Shown: positions 32,649 through 40,443, counted from the first letter of the stretch. The stretch: 40,863 bases of DNA from Prevotella sp. UBA3288 (GCA_002361655.1 DETM01000062.1:1429-42291); one strand, 5' to 3'. A program made the numbers and translations. The notes: generated by a model not told the origin, from the sequence alone.

Positions 32649-34161
32649 GCTTCGGGTCGTATCGCTTGTTGCTCTTTCTGTCTTTGCCGCTGCGGTCGAA
32701 GCGCTCGTGGCCGCCGCGGTTCTCGCTGAAGTTCTTGGGGGAACCGGGTTTTCCGGGCTTTCCGGGTTTTCCGGGTTTTCCGGAATATCCGGAATATCCG
32801 GAATATCCGGATTCTCCGGATTCTCTGGGCTTTCTGGGCCTTCTGGGCTCCTGGGGCTCCAAGTCGTGGCGGTGGAACGTAAACGAGCGGATATCGCTAT
32901 CTTCGTTCTCCTCTTGCTCGTCGAGACGCTGCTTGAACTCACGGTGCTTCTTGAAACGGTGTTTCTCGGCCATCAGGCGTTTTTCGTCCTCAGTCTTCAC
33001 CACACCGCCTTCGCTGCGGAAGGTCTTCATCTTACCGTCGAACATCTGGTATTTGCGGAATTCGCACTCCAGCGAGCCGTTGTACAGGGGTATCTTGATG
33101 CTGGGCTTCAGGCCGATTTGCTCGAAGCACTCCTCACGATAAGACAGGATCCATGCATCGCCGCCCACGAACTGGTGTTTCAGCCGCTCGCCGATCATGC
33201 GATAGGTGCCGAGCAGGTCGGGTGTCGAGATACGCTCGCCGTAGGGCGGGTTGCTCACGAGGATAGCCTTGTCTTTCGGCTGCTGGAAGTCTTTGAAGTC
33301 TTGTTGCTCAATGGTGATGTCGCTGGTCAGTCCGGCAGCCTTGGCATTGATGCGGGCCGTGTTGACAGCCTTCATGTCGATGTCGTAGCCGTAGATGTGA
33401 TGGTTGAACGGGCGCTCTTGCGAGTCGTCGTTATATATCTCGTCGAAGAGGTCGGCATCGAAGTCGGGCCATTTCTCGAAGGCATACTCCTTGCGGAAGA
33501 GGCCCGGAGCCATGTTGCGTGCGATGAGGGCCGCCTCGATGAGCAAGGTGCCGCTGCCGCACATCGGGTCGATGAAGTCGGTCTCGCCCTGCCATCCGGT
33601 CATCATGATCATGCCGGCGGCCAGCACCTCGTTGAGTGGTGCCTCTACCGACTCCTGCCGGTAGCCACGCCGGTGGAGCGACTCGCCGCTGGAGTCAAGG
33701 CAGAGTGTGCAGTCGTCCTCGGCGATATGTATATGCAGACGGAGGTCGGGGTTGGCCACGGAGATGTTGGGGCGCTTGCCGGTGCGTTCGCGAAACTGGT
33801 CGACGATGGCGTCTTTCACCTTGTAGGCCACAAACTTAGAGTGGCGGAAGTCATCGGAGAATACGACGGCATCGACCGTGAACGTGTGGTCGATGTCGAG
33901 ATATTGGCTCCAGTCTATCTCTTTGATTCTCTCGTAGACCTCATCGGCACTTCTGGCTTTGAAGTAGTTGATAGGTTTCAGAATCTTGATGGCCGTATGC
34001 AGTGCGAAGTTGGCACGGTACATCATTTCTTTGTCACCAGTAAACGACACCATGCGTCTACCTATTTGTACGTTGTTGGCACCCAGTTGGGCCAGTTCTT
34101 TCGCCAGCACAGGTTCCAGTCCCATGAACGTTTTGGCGATGAGGTTGAATTCTTGGTTCAT
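32638..34161 (-). CDS. rlmL: THUMP-domain 23S rRNA methyltransferase with collagen-like tail
   Basis: SAM-dependent guanine-N2 RNA methyltransferase of the RlmL/UPF0020 type, 507 residues. N-terminal ferredoxin-like and THUMP region (about 1-160), then a Rossmann methyltransferase with DPMCGSGTLLIEAA (SAM site) and the catalytic NPPYGER. From about residue 400 a basic low-complexity tail replaces a defined domain and includes a Gly-X-Y-like run (GYS three times, GKP four times) encoded by a 9-base minisatellite. The ATG at 34161 is chosen; the frame extends to a TTG at 34179 near the predicted transcription start. There is no fused second methyltransferase as in the E. coli protein. dpp4 overlaps its last codons. 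Confidence 0.88.
   Translation of the reverse strand: MNQEFNLIAKTFMGLEPVLAKELAQLGANNVQIGRRMVSFTGDKEMMYRANFALHTAIKILKPINYFKARSADEVYERIKEIDWSQYLDIDHTFTVDAVVFSDDFRHSKFVAYKVKDAIVDQFRERTGKRPNISVANPDLRLHIHIAEDDCTLCLDSSGESLHRRGYRQESVEAPLNEVLAAGMIMMTGWQGETDFIDPMCGSGTLLIEAALIARNMAPGLFRKEYAFEKWPDFDADLFDEIYNDDSQERPFNHHIYGYDIDMKAVNTARINAKAAGLTSDITIEQQDFKDFQQPKDKAILVSNPPYGERISTPDLLGTYRMIGERLKHQFVGGDAWILSYREECFEQIGLKPSIKIPLYNGSLECEFRKYQMFDGKMKTFRSEGGVVKTEDEKRLMAEKHRFKKHREFKQRLDEQEENEDSDIRSFTFHRHDLEPQEPRRPRKPRESGESGYSGYSGYSGKPGKPGKPGKPGSPKNFSENRGGHERFDRSGKDRKSNKRYDPKHED
32741..32857. repeat. Nine-base minisatellite (13 units) in the rlmL tail
   Basis: Thirteen contiguous 9-base units of the type TTTCCGGGT / TATCCGGAA / TCTCTGGGC. 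Read on the minus strand each unit is one Gly-X-Y-like triplet. Changes of whole units would keep the frame, so length could vary between strains. Confidence 0.9.
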
Positions 34162-34183
34162 TGATGCATTATGTTTCAAGGTG

Positions 34184-34214
34184 CAAAATTACTGTAAGTT
34201 TATCAAAGTACAAA
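34184..34214 (-). promoter_or_regulatory. Promoter of the rlmL-dpp4 transcript
   Basis: On the minus strand TTTG (34211-34214), 19 bases, then TAATTTTG (34184-34191), with a leader of about 20 bases to the ATG at 34161. Confidence 0.7.
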
Positions 34215-34254
34215 ATAAATTGCCCGAAAACTTTTCTGTTTCAAAAAATATTCG

Positions 34255-34262
34255 TACTTTTG
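34255..34262 (+). promoter_or_regulatory. -7 box of the kinase/head-group operon, near-leaderless
   Basis: TACTTTTG ends seven bases before the ATG at 34270, so the leader should be about 5 bases. The -33 region is TTTTC-like and imperfect. Confidence 0.65.
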
Positions 34263-34269
34263 CAGTTGA

Positions 34270-35520
34270 ATGTTACGACGGTTGTACTATTTCATCACTC
34301 AAGAGCAAATCCTGGACATCGTGGTCTGGGTATTTCTCATCGCAAGCCTGCTGGCGTTGGCGGCAGTGCTCTATTGGCAGTTGAAGCAGAGCAAGGTGCT
34401 GAAGTTTGAACTGTCACAACTGGAGAAGGTCAAGAAGCACAATGTGGAGTATGAGTTCATCCTGAAGGCCATGCATCTGGCCGTGTGGCATATCGATGTG
34501 AAGAACAAGACGCTGACTTACGAGAAAGACTATCGTGAGGATGTAGAGGGTTTTGCTCCGCCTTCAGAGGTGTCGCTCGAGGACATGACCGTCTACTATG
34601 ATGATGACGACCGTCAGCAAATGAGTACTGCGCTGAAGGATGTCTGCGATGGTCATTCCGATTTTTTCCATGAGGTCTATCGCATGTCGTCGTGGTATAA
34701 CGGCGATAAATATTGGTCGGAAGGCTATGCCGTCGTCTCAGAGCGTGATGCCGACGGCCGCCCGTTGCAAGTGGTGGGCGCATCGATGCGTATCGACAAG
34801 CGTAAGGAGATGGAAGAGGCGCTCGTCGATGCCCGTAACCGTGCCGAGGAGAGCGACCGTCTGAAGTCGGCGTTCCTGGCCAATATGAGTCACGAGATCC
34901 GTACGCCGCTGAATGCCATCATCGGATTTACCAGTGTGCTGCCCGACGTTGCTGACGACGAGGAGCGGCGGATGCTGCTGGGTCTCGTTCATGAGAACAC
35001 GCAGAAACTGTTGCACATCGTTGACGATGTGGTCAATATCTCGAAGATGGAGGCCGGCAAACTCGAACTGGTGATGTCGGCCTTCGACCTCAATACCGAG
35101 TTGGCGCTGATGGCCGACACCACGGCCAAGAGCCTCGACCCGGGCGCAGTGACCATTCGTACCGAGTGTCCCAATGAAGTGCAGAACATCACTACCGACC
35201 ATAAGTGCCTGACGGAGATTCTGCGGCACTACCTGTCGAATGCCGTCAAGTTCACGTCGGCCGGCGAAATAGTGCTGGGCTACAACCTGCCTGCCGAGGG
35301 GCGTATCCGCATCTGGGTCAGGGATACGGGCAAGGGCGTTCCCGACAATATGCAACAGCGCATCTTCGAGCGTTTCTTCAAGGTCGACGAGTTCATACCC
35401 GGTGCCGGTCTCGGCCTGAGTGTCTGCCAGTCGCTGGCCTTCAGTCTCGGAGGCAAGGTGGGCGTAGAGTCCACGCTGGGTAAAGGTTCTACGTTCTGGG
35501 TCGAGATACCTATACTGTAG
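34270..35520 (+). CDS. PAS-domain sensor histidine kinase heading a head-group operon
   Basis: Membrane-anchored kinase of 416 residues: one transmembrane helix (about 17-36), a PAS-like domain (about 55-180), HisKA with NMSHEIRTPL (His208), and HATPase with HYLSNAVKFT, RDTGKGVP and GAGLGLSVC. The phosphoacceptor is intact and there is no receiver domain. It is the first gene of a six-gene operon whose last gene is a LuxR-type response regulator, the natural partner. The next gene starts 25 bases after the stop. Bases around the stop codon are duplicated (35501-35545), leaving the stop itself intact. Confidence 0.92.
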   Translation: MLRRLYYFITQEQILDIVVWVFLIASLLALAAVLYWQLKQSKVLKFELSQLEKVKKHNVEYEFILKAMHLAVWHIDVKNKTLTYEKDYREDVEGFAPPSEVSLEDMTVYYDDDDRQQMSTALKDVCDGHSDFFHEVYRMSSWYNGDKYWSEGYAVVSERDADGRPLQVVGASMRIDKRKEMEEALVDARNRAEESDRLKSAFLANMSHEIRTPLNAIIGFTSVLPDVADDEERRMLLGLVHENTQKLLHIVDDVVNISKMEAGKLELVMSAFDLNTELALMADTTAKSLDPGAVTIRTECPNEVQNITTDHKCLTEILRHYLSNAVKFTSAGEIVLGYNLPAEGRIRIWVRDTGKGVPDNMQQRIFERFFKVDEFIPGAGLGLSVCQSLAFSLGGKVGVESTLGKGSTFWVEIPIL

Positions 35521-35545
35521 ACCGCGATACCTATTACTGTAGACG
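35501..35545. repeat. Imperfect tandem duplication at the kinase stop codon
   Basis: CGAGATACCTATACTGTAGAC at about 35501-35522 is followed by a second near-copy ending at 35544. The second copy fills the gap before the nucleotidyltransferase gene. Confidence 0.7.
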
Positions 35546-36232
35546 ATGAAATATGCAATCATAGCGGCCGGCGAGGGCTCGCGCCTTTTACAGGAGGGAA
35601 TAGATGTTCCGAAGCCGATGGTTCAGGTGGGTGGCGAACGTCTCATTGACAGACTGATCAGGATATTCGTAGCCCACGAGGCTACGGACATCGCCGTTAT
35701 CTGCCGTCACCCGTCCGTCGCCGCTTATCTGCAGCGTATGCGACTGCCCGTTCCCCTACATATCATTATTAAGGCGACACCCAGTTCGATGCACTCGATG
35801 TTTGAACTGGCGCCCCTGCTTGAGGGTGAGCCCTTCGTGCTGACAACGGTAGACACCATCTTCCGCGAATCGGAGTTTGCTGACTATGTCCGGGTGTTCA
35901 GCCGCACGGAAGATGCCGAGGGGGTGATGGGTGTCACCGACTATATTGACGACGAGAAGCCGCTCTACGTAGAGACGACCCCTGATGGTCACATCACTGC
36001 TTTCCTTGATGCCTGCCGGCATCCGCATTATGTCAGCGGGGGCATCTATGGCTTGCGCCCTTCGTCGCTGCCGACCCTCCGTCGCTGTATAGAGCGGGGA
36101 GAGAGCCGCATGCGTAATTTCCAACGAGCCCTGATAGCCGACGGACAGCGCCTCAGGGCCTATCCGTTCTCCAAAGTGCTCGACATCGACCATGCGAGCG
36201 ACATAAAGAAAGCCGAACAGTTACTCAGATGA
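35546..36232 (+). CDS. Sugar/polyol-phosphate nucleotidyltransferase-like protein
   Basis: Cytoplasmic NTP-transferase fold protein of 228 residues. The N-terminal signature AAGEGSRL.....VPKPMVQV (residues 7-28) binds the nucleotide phosphates, and TTVDTIF supplies the metal-binding Asp seen in sugar-phosphate nucleotidylyltransferases. Because a CDP-alcohol phosphatidyltransferase lies two genes downstream, CTP and an alcohol phosphate (for example inositol phosphate or glycerol phosphate) are the likely substrates, but this is inference. Its stop overlaps the next ATG by 4 bases. Confidence 0.82.
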   Translation: MKYAIIAAGEGSRLLQEGIDVPKPMVQVGGERLIDRLIRIFVAHEATDIAVICRHPSVAAYLQRMRLPVPLHIIIKATPSSMHSMFELAPLLEGEPFVLTTVDTIFRESEFADYVRVFSRTEDAEGVMGVTDYIDDEKPLYVETTPDGHITAFLDACRHPHYVSGGIYGLRPSSLPTLRRCIERGESRMRNFQRALIADGQRLRAYPFSKVLDIDHASDIKKAEQLLR

Positions 36233-37068
36233 AGACGCTGATAGCCATCTACCGTGACCCGCGCTTCTCGCCCAATTCCGTTGAGAAAGACCGCGCCATC
36301 CTCGATGCCGTGGTGCATCGACTGAGCCAGCGCTGGGCGGGAAGGCTGCAAACCTATCGTTTGGAGCCTCCAAACCCGGCGTTTGAAGCCTCCAAACTAC
36401 CTGTTTGGAGGCTTCAAACGCCGCCCGTCATTCTGTCTATGGGACGCCTGCCGTCCACCTTACAGTGGCTGAGCCGTCAGCAGGGGCTCATCATCAACCG
36501 TCCGGAGGCTGTGGCGCGTTGCGGGCGGAGCACGCTGGTGCGCCTGATGGCGGCACATCACATTCCCGCCCCACCGGTCGACGGCACTGAAGGCTACTGG
36601 CTCAAGCGGGGTGATGTATGTGCCCAGGAGCGGGACGACGTGGTGTACTGCCGTGATGTGGCCGCCCTGGCGCAGCAAAAGGCGATGTTCTGTCGGCGGG
36701 GCATCACCGACTTCGTGGTCAGTGCCCATGTGGCGGGCGATGTGGTGAAGTTCTATGGCGTGCGTGGCACCGCCTTCTTCCGTTGGTTCTATCCCACCGA
36801 TGATGGCGAGACGAAGTTTGGCCACGAGCGTCGCAATGGCGCGGCCCGCCACTATGCCTTCTCCTCTGCCGGCCTGCATCGTGACGCCACCCGTCTGGCC
36901 GAAGCCGTGGGGCTCGATGTTTATGGCGGCGACTGCATCGTCAGGGCCGACGGCAGTTACTGCATCATCGACTTCAACGACTGGCCCAGTTTCTCCCGTT
37001 GCCGTGAGGAGGCGGCGGAGGCGATAAGTGAAATGGTCAATACTCAATGGTTAATGGTTAATGGTTAA
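36229..37068 (+). CDS. ATP-grasp-like protein of unknown substrate with in-frame palindromic insertion
   Basis: 279 residues. The C-terminal half resembles ATP-grasp enzymes: YWLKRGD (lysine), DFVVSAHVAGDVVKFYGV, and the metal-site segment DVYGGDCIVRADGSYCIIDFNDWPSF, which recalls inositol-phosphate kinases of the ITPK type as well as RimK-like ligases. Residues about 44-65 are encoded by a palindromic repeat (36359-36422) absent from any expected fold element. The last dozen residues come from a TTAATGG heptamer repeat and may be an extension. Overlaps the upstream gene by 4 bases and is 6 bases before the next. The substrate cannot be assigned; the operon suggests a lipid head-group precursor. 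Confidence 0.75.
   Translation: MKTLIAIYRDPRFSPNSVEKDRAILDAVVHRLSQRWAGRLQTYRLEPPNPAFEASKLPVWRLQTPPVILSMGRLPSTLQWLSRQQGLIINRPEAVARCGRSTLVRLMAAHHIPAPPVDGTEGYWLKRGDVCAQERDDVVYCRDVAALAQQKAMFCRRGITDFVVSAHVAGDVVKFYGVRGTAFFRWFYPTDDGETKFGHERRNGAARHYAFSSAGLHRDATRLAEAVGLDVYGGDCIVRADGSYCIIDFNDWPSFSRCREEAAEAISEMVNTQWLMVNG
36359..36422. repeat. Palindromic repeat cluster inside the ATP-grasp gene
   Basis: A 17-base near-palindrome (GTTTGGAG C CTCCAAAC, 36359-36375) is followed by a perfect 20-bp inverted repeat (36378-36397 with 36403-36422, loop TACCT). All three 17-mer segments are variants of one word, GTTTGGAGGCTTCAAAC. It is read through in frame. Confidence 0.9.
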
Positions 37069-37082
37069 AGGTTAATGGTCAA
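37034..37082. repeat. TTAATGG heptamer repeat at a gene junction
   Basis: About four copies of GGTTAAT, one with a base change, span the end of the ATP-grasp gene and the ATG (37075) of the next gene. They encode the last residues of the former. Confidence 0.7.
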
Positions 37083-38067
37083 CAAGAGTTTTAGACAACT
37101 GCTGCGAGACTCGTTCAAGTCGAACGATACCGAGGAGACGCTCGATGTCTATTTCACCCGCCCCGTCGGGCTGGTCTTTGCACTGATGTGGATCAGGATA
37201 GGGGTGACACCCAACTTCGTCACCATCCTTTCGATGTTCCTCGGGGCCGGGGCCGGCTTCTGCTTCTATCACACCGGTCTGTGGTGGAACGTGGCGGGCG
37301 TTGCGCTGATGATGCTGGCCAACTTCTGCGACTCCACCGACGGGCAGATGGCCCGGCTGACCAACCATAAGACACTCATCGGGCGGATGCTCGACGGCTT
37401 TGCCAGCGACGTGTGGTTCTTCTGCTGCTATCTGGGTATCGCCCTGCGCCTCTGGCCGGAAGAGATACCCTTCGTGTCGCACCTCACCGGCGACCCCGTG
37501 CACTGGGGCTTCTGGGCCTTTGTGCTCTGTGGCTATGCCGGTCTCTATTGGCATGCCAAGCAGTGCCAGTTGGCCGACTACTACCGTCAGGTGCACCTCT
37601 ACTTCCTGAAGGGCGAGGCCGGCAGCGAACTGAACAGTTATGCTGCCGAGAAGAAGACCTACGAGGGTCTGCCCAGGCAGGGCGCCTTCTGGTCGCGCGT
37701 GTTCCACTATTTCTATATGGGGTGGTGCAAGAAGCAGGAGAAGAACACCCCCGCCTTCCAGCGTTTCTTCGCCAGAGTGAAGGAGCGTTATCCCAATGCC
37801 GCCGACATGCCTGCGGACTTCCGCGAAGAGGTGCGCCGGAGGAGTCTGCCGCTGATGTGGATGACCAATGTGCTGACCCACAACACACGGGCCACGGTGC
37901 TCTACATCGCCTGCCTGGCCAATCTGCCGTGGGTGTGGCCCGTCTTCGAGGTTACCGTGCTGGCCGCCCTCTACTACTATATGAAATACAGGCACGAGAC
38001 GTTCTGCCGCGAGATGCTGGCTGATGGCCGTTGGCTGAAGGATGACATTTTGAAAGACGATGAGTGA
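37075..38067 (+). CDS. CDP-alcohol phosphatidyltransferase family membrane protein
   Basis: Integral-membrane enzyme of 330 residues that would transfer a phospho-group from a CDP-activated substrate to an alcohol, as in phospholipid head-group synthesis. The family signature is seen at residues 86-112: D86..D89 G90..A93 R94, G103, D107, D112. The last Asp is one residue later than in the usual DxxxD spacing (Ser111 occupies that place), an oddity discussed in the findings. Several membrane helices flank the motif, and a cytoplasmic insert of about 100 charged residues follows. Neighbouring nucleotidyltransferase, ATP-grasp and HAD genes suggest one pathway. Confidence 0.86.
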   Translation: MVNKSFRQLLRDSFKSNDTEETLDVYFTRPVGLVFALMWIRIGVTPNFVTILSMFLGAGAGFCFYHTGLWWNVAGVALMMLANFCDSTDGQMARLTNHKTLIGRMLDGFASDVWFFCCYLGIALRLWPEEIPFVSHLTGDPVHWGFWAFVLCGYAGLYWHAKQCQLADYYRQVHLYFLKGEAGSELNSYAAEKKTYEGLPRQGAFWSRVFHYFYMGWCKKQEKNTPAFQRFFARVKERYPNAADMPADFREEVRRRSLPLMWMTNVLTHNTRATVLYIACLANLPWVWPVFEVTVLAALYYYMKYRHETFCREMLADGRWLKDDILKDDE

Positions 38068-38746
38068 AGATACGATGACGAAGGGCTACATATTCGACTA
38101 TGGCGGTACGCTCGACACGGGCGGCAACCACTGGGGGAAGGTCATCTGGCACGCCTACCAGTATCTTGGCGTGCCGGTCGGCGAGGCGCACTACCGCGAG
38201 GCCTATGTCCATGGCGAGCGCACCCTGGCCCGCCACCCCATCGTGCAGCCCGGATTCACCTTCCGCCAGACCCTCGAAGCCAAGGTGGCACTCCAGTTGC
38301 AATATCTCGGCATCGGCACTACGGCTCTTGCCACGGCTCTTGTCGACACCCTTTATGCTCAGACGCAGGCGCACACCGCCCATAGCCGCGAGGTGCTCGT
38401 GCAACTGAAAGCATGCTATCCGTTGGTGCTCGTCAGCAACTTCTATGGCAACATCCATACTGTGCTCCGCGAGTTCGGCCTTGACGACCTGTTTCGGAGC
38501 GTCGTCGAGTCGGCCGTGGTGGGCGTGCGCAAACCCGACCCCCGCATCTTTACTCTGGGCGTTGAGGCCCTGGCGCTAAAGCCCGGTGAGGTGACCGTTG
38601 TGGGCGACTCGATAGACAAAGACATCCTGCCGGCCGGGCAGGCCGGTTGCCGTACGGTGTGGATGGAGGGAGAACAGTGGACGGACAGTCCCGTGTGCAG
38701 GACCCTTCCCGACCGGATAATAACAGACTTAACACAACTGATATGA
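38060..38746 (+). CDS. HAD-superfamily hydrolase-like protein with DxG motif I
   Basis: 228 residues with a helical cap after motif I. Motif I reads FDYGGT: the nucleophile Asp13 is present but the usual second Asp (general acid/base) is Gly15. Motif II Ser is in LVSNF, motif III Lys in VRKPDPRIF, and motif IV is GDSIDKD. Most HAD phosphatases need the second Asp, so the reaction may not be simple phosphate-ester hydrolysis. The ATG at 38060 overlaps the upstream gene by 8 bases; an ATG at 38075 is an alternative. The stop overlaps the response-regulator ATG by 4 bases. Confidence 0.85.
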   Translation: MSEDTMTKGYIFDYGGTLDTGGNHWGKVIWHAYQYLGVPVGEAHYREAYVHGERTLARHPIVQPGFTFRQTLEAKVALQLQYLGIGTTALATALVDTLYAQTQAHTAHSREVLVQLKACYPLVLVSNFYGNIHTVLREFGLDDLFRSVVESAVVGVRKPDPRIFTLGVEALALKPGEVTVVGDSIDKDILPAGQAGCRTVWMEGEQWTDSPVCRTLPDRIITDLTQLI

Positions 38747-39381
38747 ATATTTTCTTAGCAGACCCTCAAGACATCACCCGGGCAGGGATGATGTATGTGC
38801 TCTCTAATCAAGAGAGTATGACCTTCCGTCAGACCGAGGATAAGACCGAACTGCTCCTCCAACTGAGCAAGCACCCCGACAGTGCCGTGGTGCTCGACTA
38901 CACGCTGTTCGATATCAACGATGTCGATGAGATGCAAATACTCTGTGAGCGTTTCCCCCAGACACGATGGATCATCTTCAGTTTCGACCTGACACCCGAC
39001 TTCGTGCGCCGTCTGGTGGCCATCAGCCACCAGTTCAGCATCCTGCTTAAGGATTCGCCTCTGAGCGAAATTCGCGAGTGCCTGCTCCTGGTCAGTCAGC
39101 AGAAACGCTATATCTGTCAGCGCATGACCGAGATTCTGCTGACGCCGGCCGCGCCGCAGGACGAAGACCATCATCTGACGAAGACGGAAACGGAGATTCT
39201 GAAAGACATCGCCCTTGGCCTGACCACCAAGGAGATTGCCGAGTGCCGCTTCTCCAGTTTCCACACGGTGAACACCCACCGTAAGAACATCTTTCGCAAA
39301 CTGGGCGTCAACAATGTGCACGAGGCTACGCGCTACGCCCTGCGTGCCGGTCTGGTCGATGCGGCCGAATACTATATCTGA
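38743..39381 (+). CDS. LuxR/NarL-type response regulator
   Basis: 212 residues: a receiver-like domain (1-125) with the phosphoacceptor Asp52 in VVLDYTLFD, an acidic Asp7 near the N terminus and Lys103 in ILLKDSP, then a LuxR-type helix-turn-helix (about 145-205; TKTETEILKDIALGLTTKEI and FHTVNTHRKNIFRKLGV). The receiver has one acidic residue (ADPQD) where two adjacent acids are more common. The start at 38743 overlaps the HAD stop by ATGA; the upstream in-frame extension is shadow. It closes the operon begun by the kinase at 34270 and is its likely partner, so the operon probably contains its own control system. Confidence 0.9.
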   Translation: MNIFLADPQDITRAGMMYVLSNQESMTFRQTEDKTELLLQLSKHPDSAVVLDYTLFDINDVDEMQILCERFPQTRWIIFSFDLTPDFVRRLVAISHQFSILLKDSPLSEIRECLLLVSQQKRYICQRMTEILLTPAAPQDEDHHLTKTETEILKDIALGLTTKEIAECRFSSFHTVNTHRKNIFRKLGVNNVHEATRYALRAGLVDAAEYYI

Positions 39382-39414
39382 CCTTTATGCGGGGATGAAA
39401 GTCCACTGTGCGGT

Positions 39415-40410
39415 TTAGCGGAACGAGTCGGTGAGCAGTTTGATTTCTATCTGCGGGGCGATGCGCTCGTAGAGAATGTTGTACACGGCATCGAGGATGG
39501 GCATGTTGACGTGCCAGTGGCGGTTGATCTCCTTCATGCACTTCGTGCCGAAATAGCCCTCGGCTATCATCTCCATCTCCATCTGTGCGCTCTTCACCGA
39601 GTAGCCCTTGCCAATCATGGTGCCGAAGACGCGGTTGCGCGAAAAATTGGAATAGCCGGTCACCAGCAGGTCGCCCAGATAGACCGAGTCGTAGACGTTG
39701 CGCTCCGTGGGGTGTACGCTCTGCAGGAAACGGTTCATCTCCTGCACGGCGTTGGCCATGAGCACAGCCTGGAAGTTGTCGCCGAACTTCAGTCCAGAGC
39801 AGATGCCGGCGGCGATGGCGTAGACATTCTTCAGCACGCTGGAGTATTCGATGCCGATGACGTCGGTCGAGGTCTTGGTCTTGATGAACTGGCTGTTGAG
39901 CACTTCGGCAAAGACCTGGGCCTTCTCCATGTCCGAGCAGCCCACGGTGAGGTAACTGAGGCGTTCGAGGGCCACCTCCTCGGCATGGCTGGGACCGCCG
40001 ATGCAGGCCAGGTTGTCGTGGGGCACGTCGAACACCTGATGGAAGTATTCGGTACAGACGAGGTTCTCGTCGGGCACGATACCCTTAATGGCCGTCACGA
40101 TGAACTTGTCTTTCAGGCGGGTCTTCAGTTTGCGGAGATGGTTCTTCAGATAGGGCGAAGGAATGACGAACACCAGTGTGTCGTAGGCCTCGACAATCTT
40201 GTTCAGGTCGTCGTTGAACTGTATCTCGCCGATATTGAAGTGTACGCTGGTCAGATAACTGGGGTTATGACCCAGCCGACGGAAGTCGTCTATCTGGTCG
40301 TTGCGGCGCATGTACCACCCGATGTGGTGCGTGTGCTGCACAACTATCTTGGCTATGGCTGTGGCCCATGAGCCGCCGCCGATAATGGCTATCTTTCCGC
40401 AGTCAAACAT
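39415..40410 (-). CDS. gpsA: NAD(P)-dependent glycerol-3-phosphate dehydrogenase
   Basis: Reduces dihydroxyacetone phosphate to sn-glycerol 3-phosphate for phospholipid synthesis (EC 1.1.1.94). 331 residues, as expected. Seen: dinucleotide site IIGGGSWATAIAKI (9-22), FVIPSPYLKNHL, the GPSHAEEVALERLSYL segment, and the substrate-site EYSSVLKNVYAIAAGICSGLKFGDN with the catalytic lysine. It follows lysS after 30 bases that hold an AT-rich repeat and is probably cotranscribed with it. It is convergent with the response regulator, with only 33 bases between and no clear hairpin. Confidence 0.96.
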   Translation of the reverse strand: MFDCGKIAIIGGGSWATAIAKIVVQHTHHIGWYMRRNDQIDDFRRLGHNPSYLTSVHFNIGEIQFNDDLNKIVEAYDTLVFVIPSPYLKNHLRKLKTRLKDKFIVTAIKGIVPDENLVCTEYFHQVFDVPHDNLACIGGPSHAEEVALERLSYLTVGCSDMEKAQVFAEVLNSQFIKTKTSTDVIGIEYSSVLKNVYAIAAGICSGLKFGDNFQAVLMANAVQEMNRFLQSVHPTERNVYDSVYLGDLLVTGYSNFSRNRVFGTMIGKGYSVKSAQMEMEMIAEGYFGTKCMKEINRHWHVNMPILDAVYNILYERIAPQIEIKLLTDSFR

Positions 40411-40412
40411 CT

Positions 40413-40440
40413 TTGTGATTTGAGAATGGAGAATTGCGGA

Positions 40441-40443
<3 letters not shown>
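40413..40443. repeat. AT-rich intergenic repeat between lysS and gpsA
   Basis: The words 'gatttgagaatggagaattgcggatta' fill the gap. This is the same family as the tracts at 16418 and 25760. Confidence 0.5.

Noticed and set aside
32741..32857. CRISPR-like or direct-repeat array
   Set aside because: Units are 9 bases with no spacers and are part of a coding frame.
32545..34164. 539-codon plus-strand open frame opposite rlmL
   Set aside because: It is a long antisense shadow of a GC-rich conserved gene, valine/leucine-rich with no motif; the minus strand carries intact THUMP-methyltransferase motifs.
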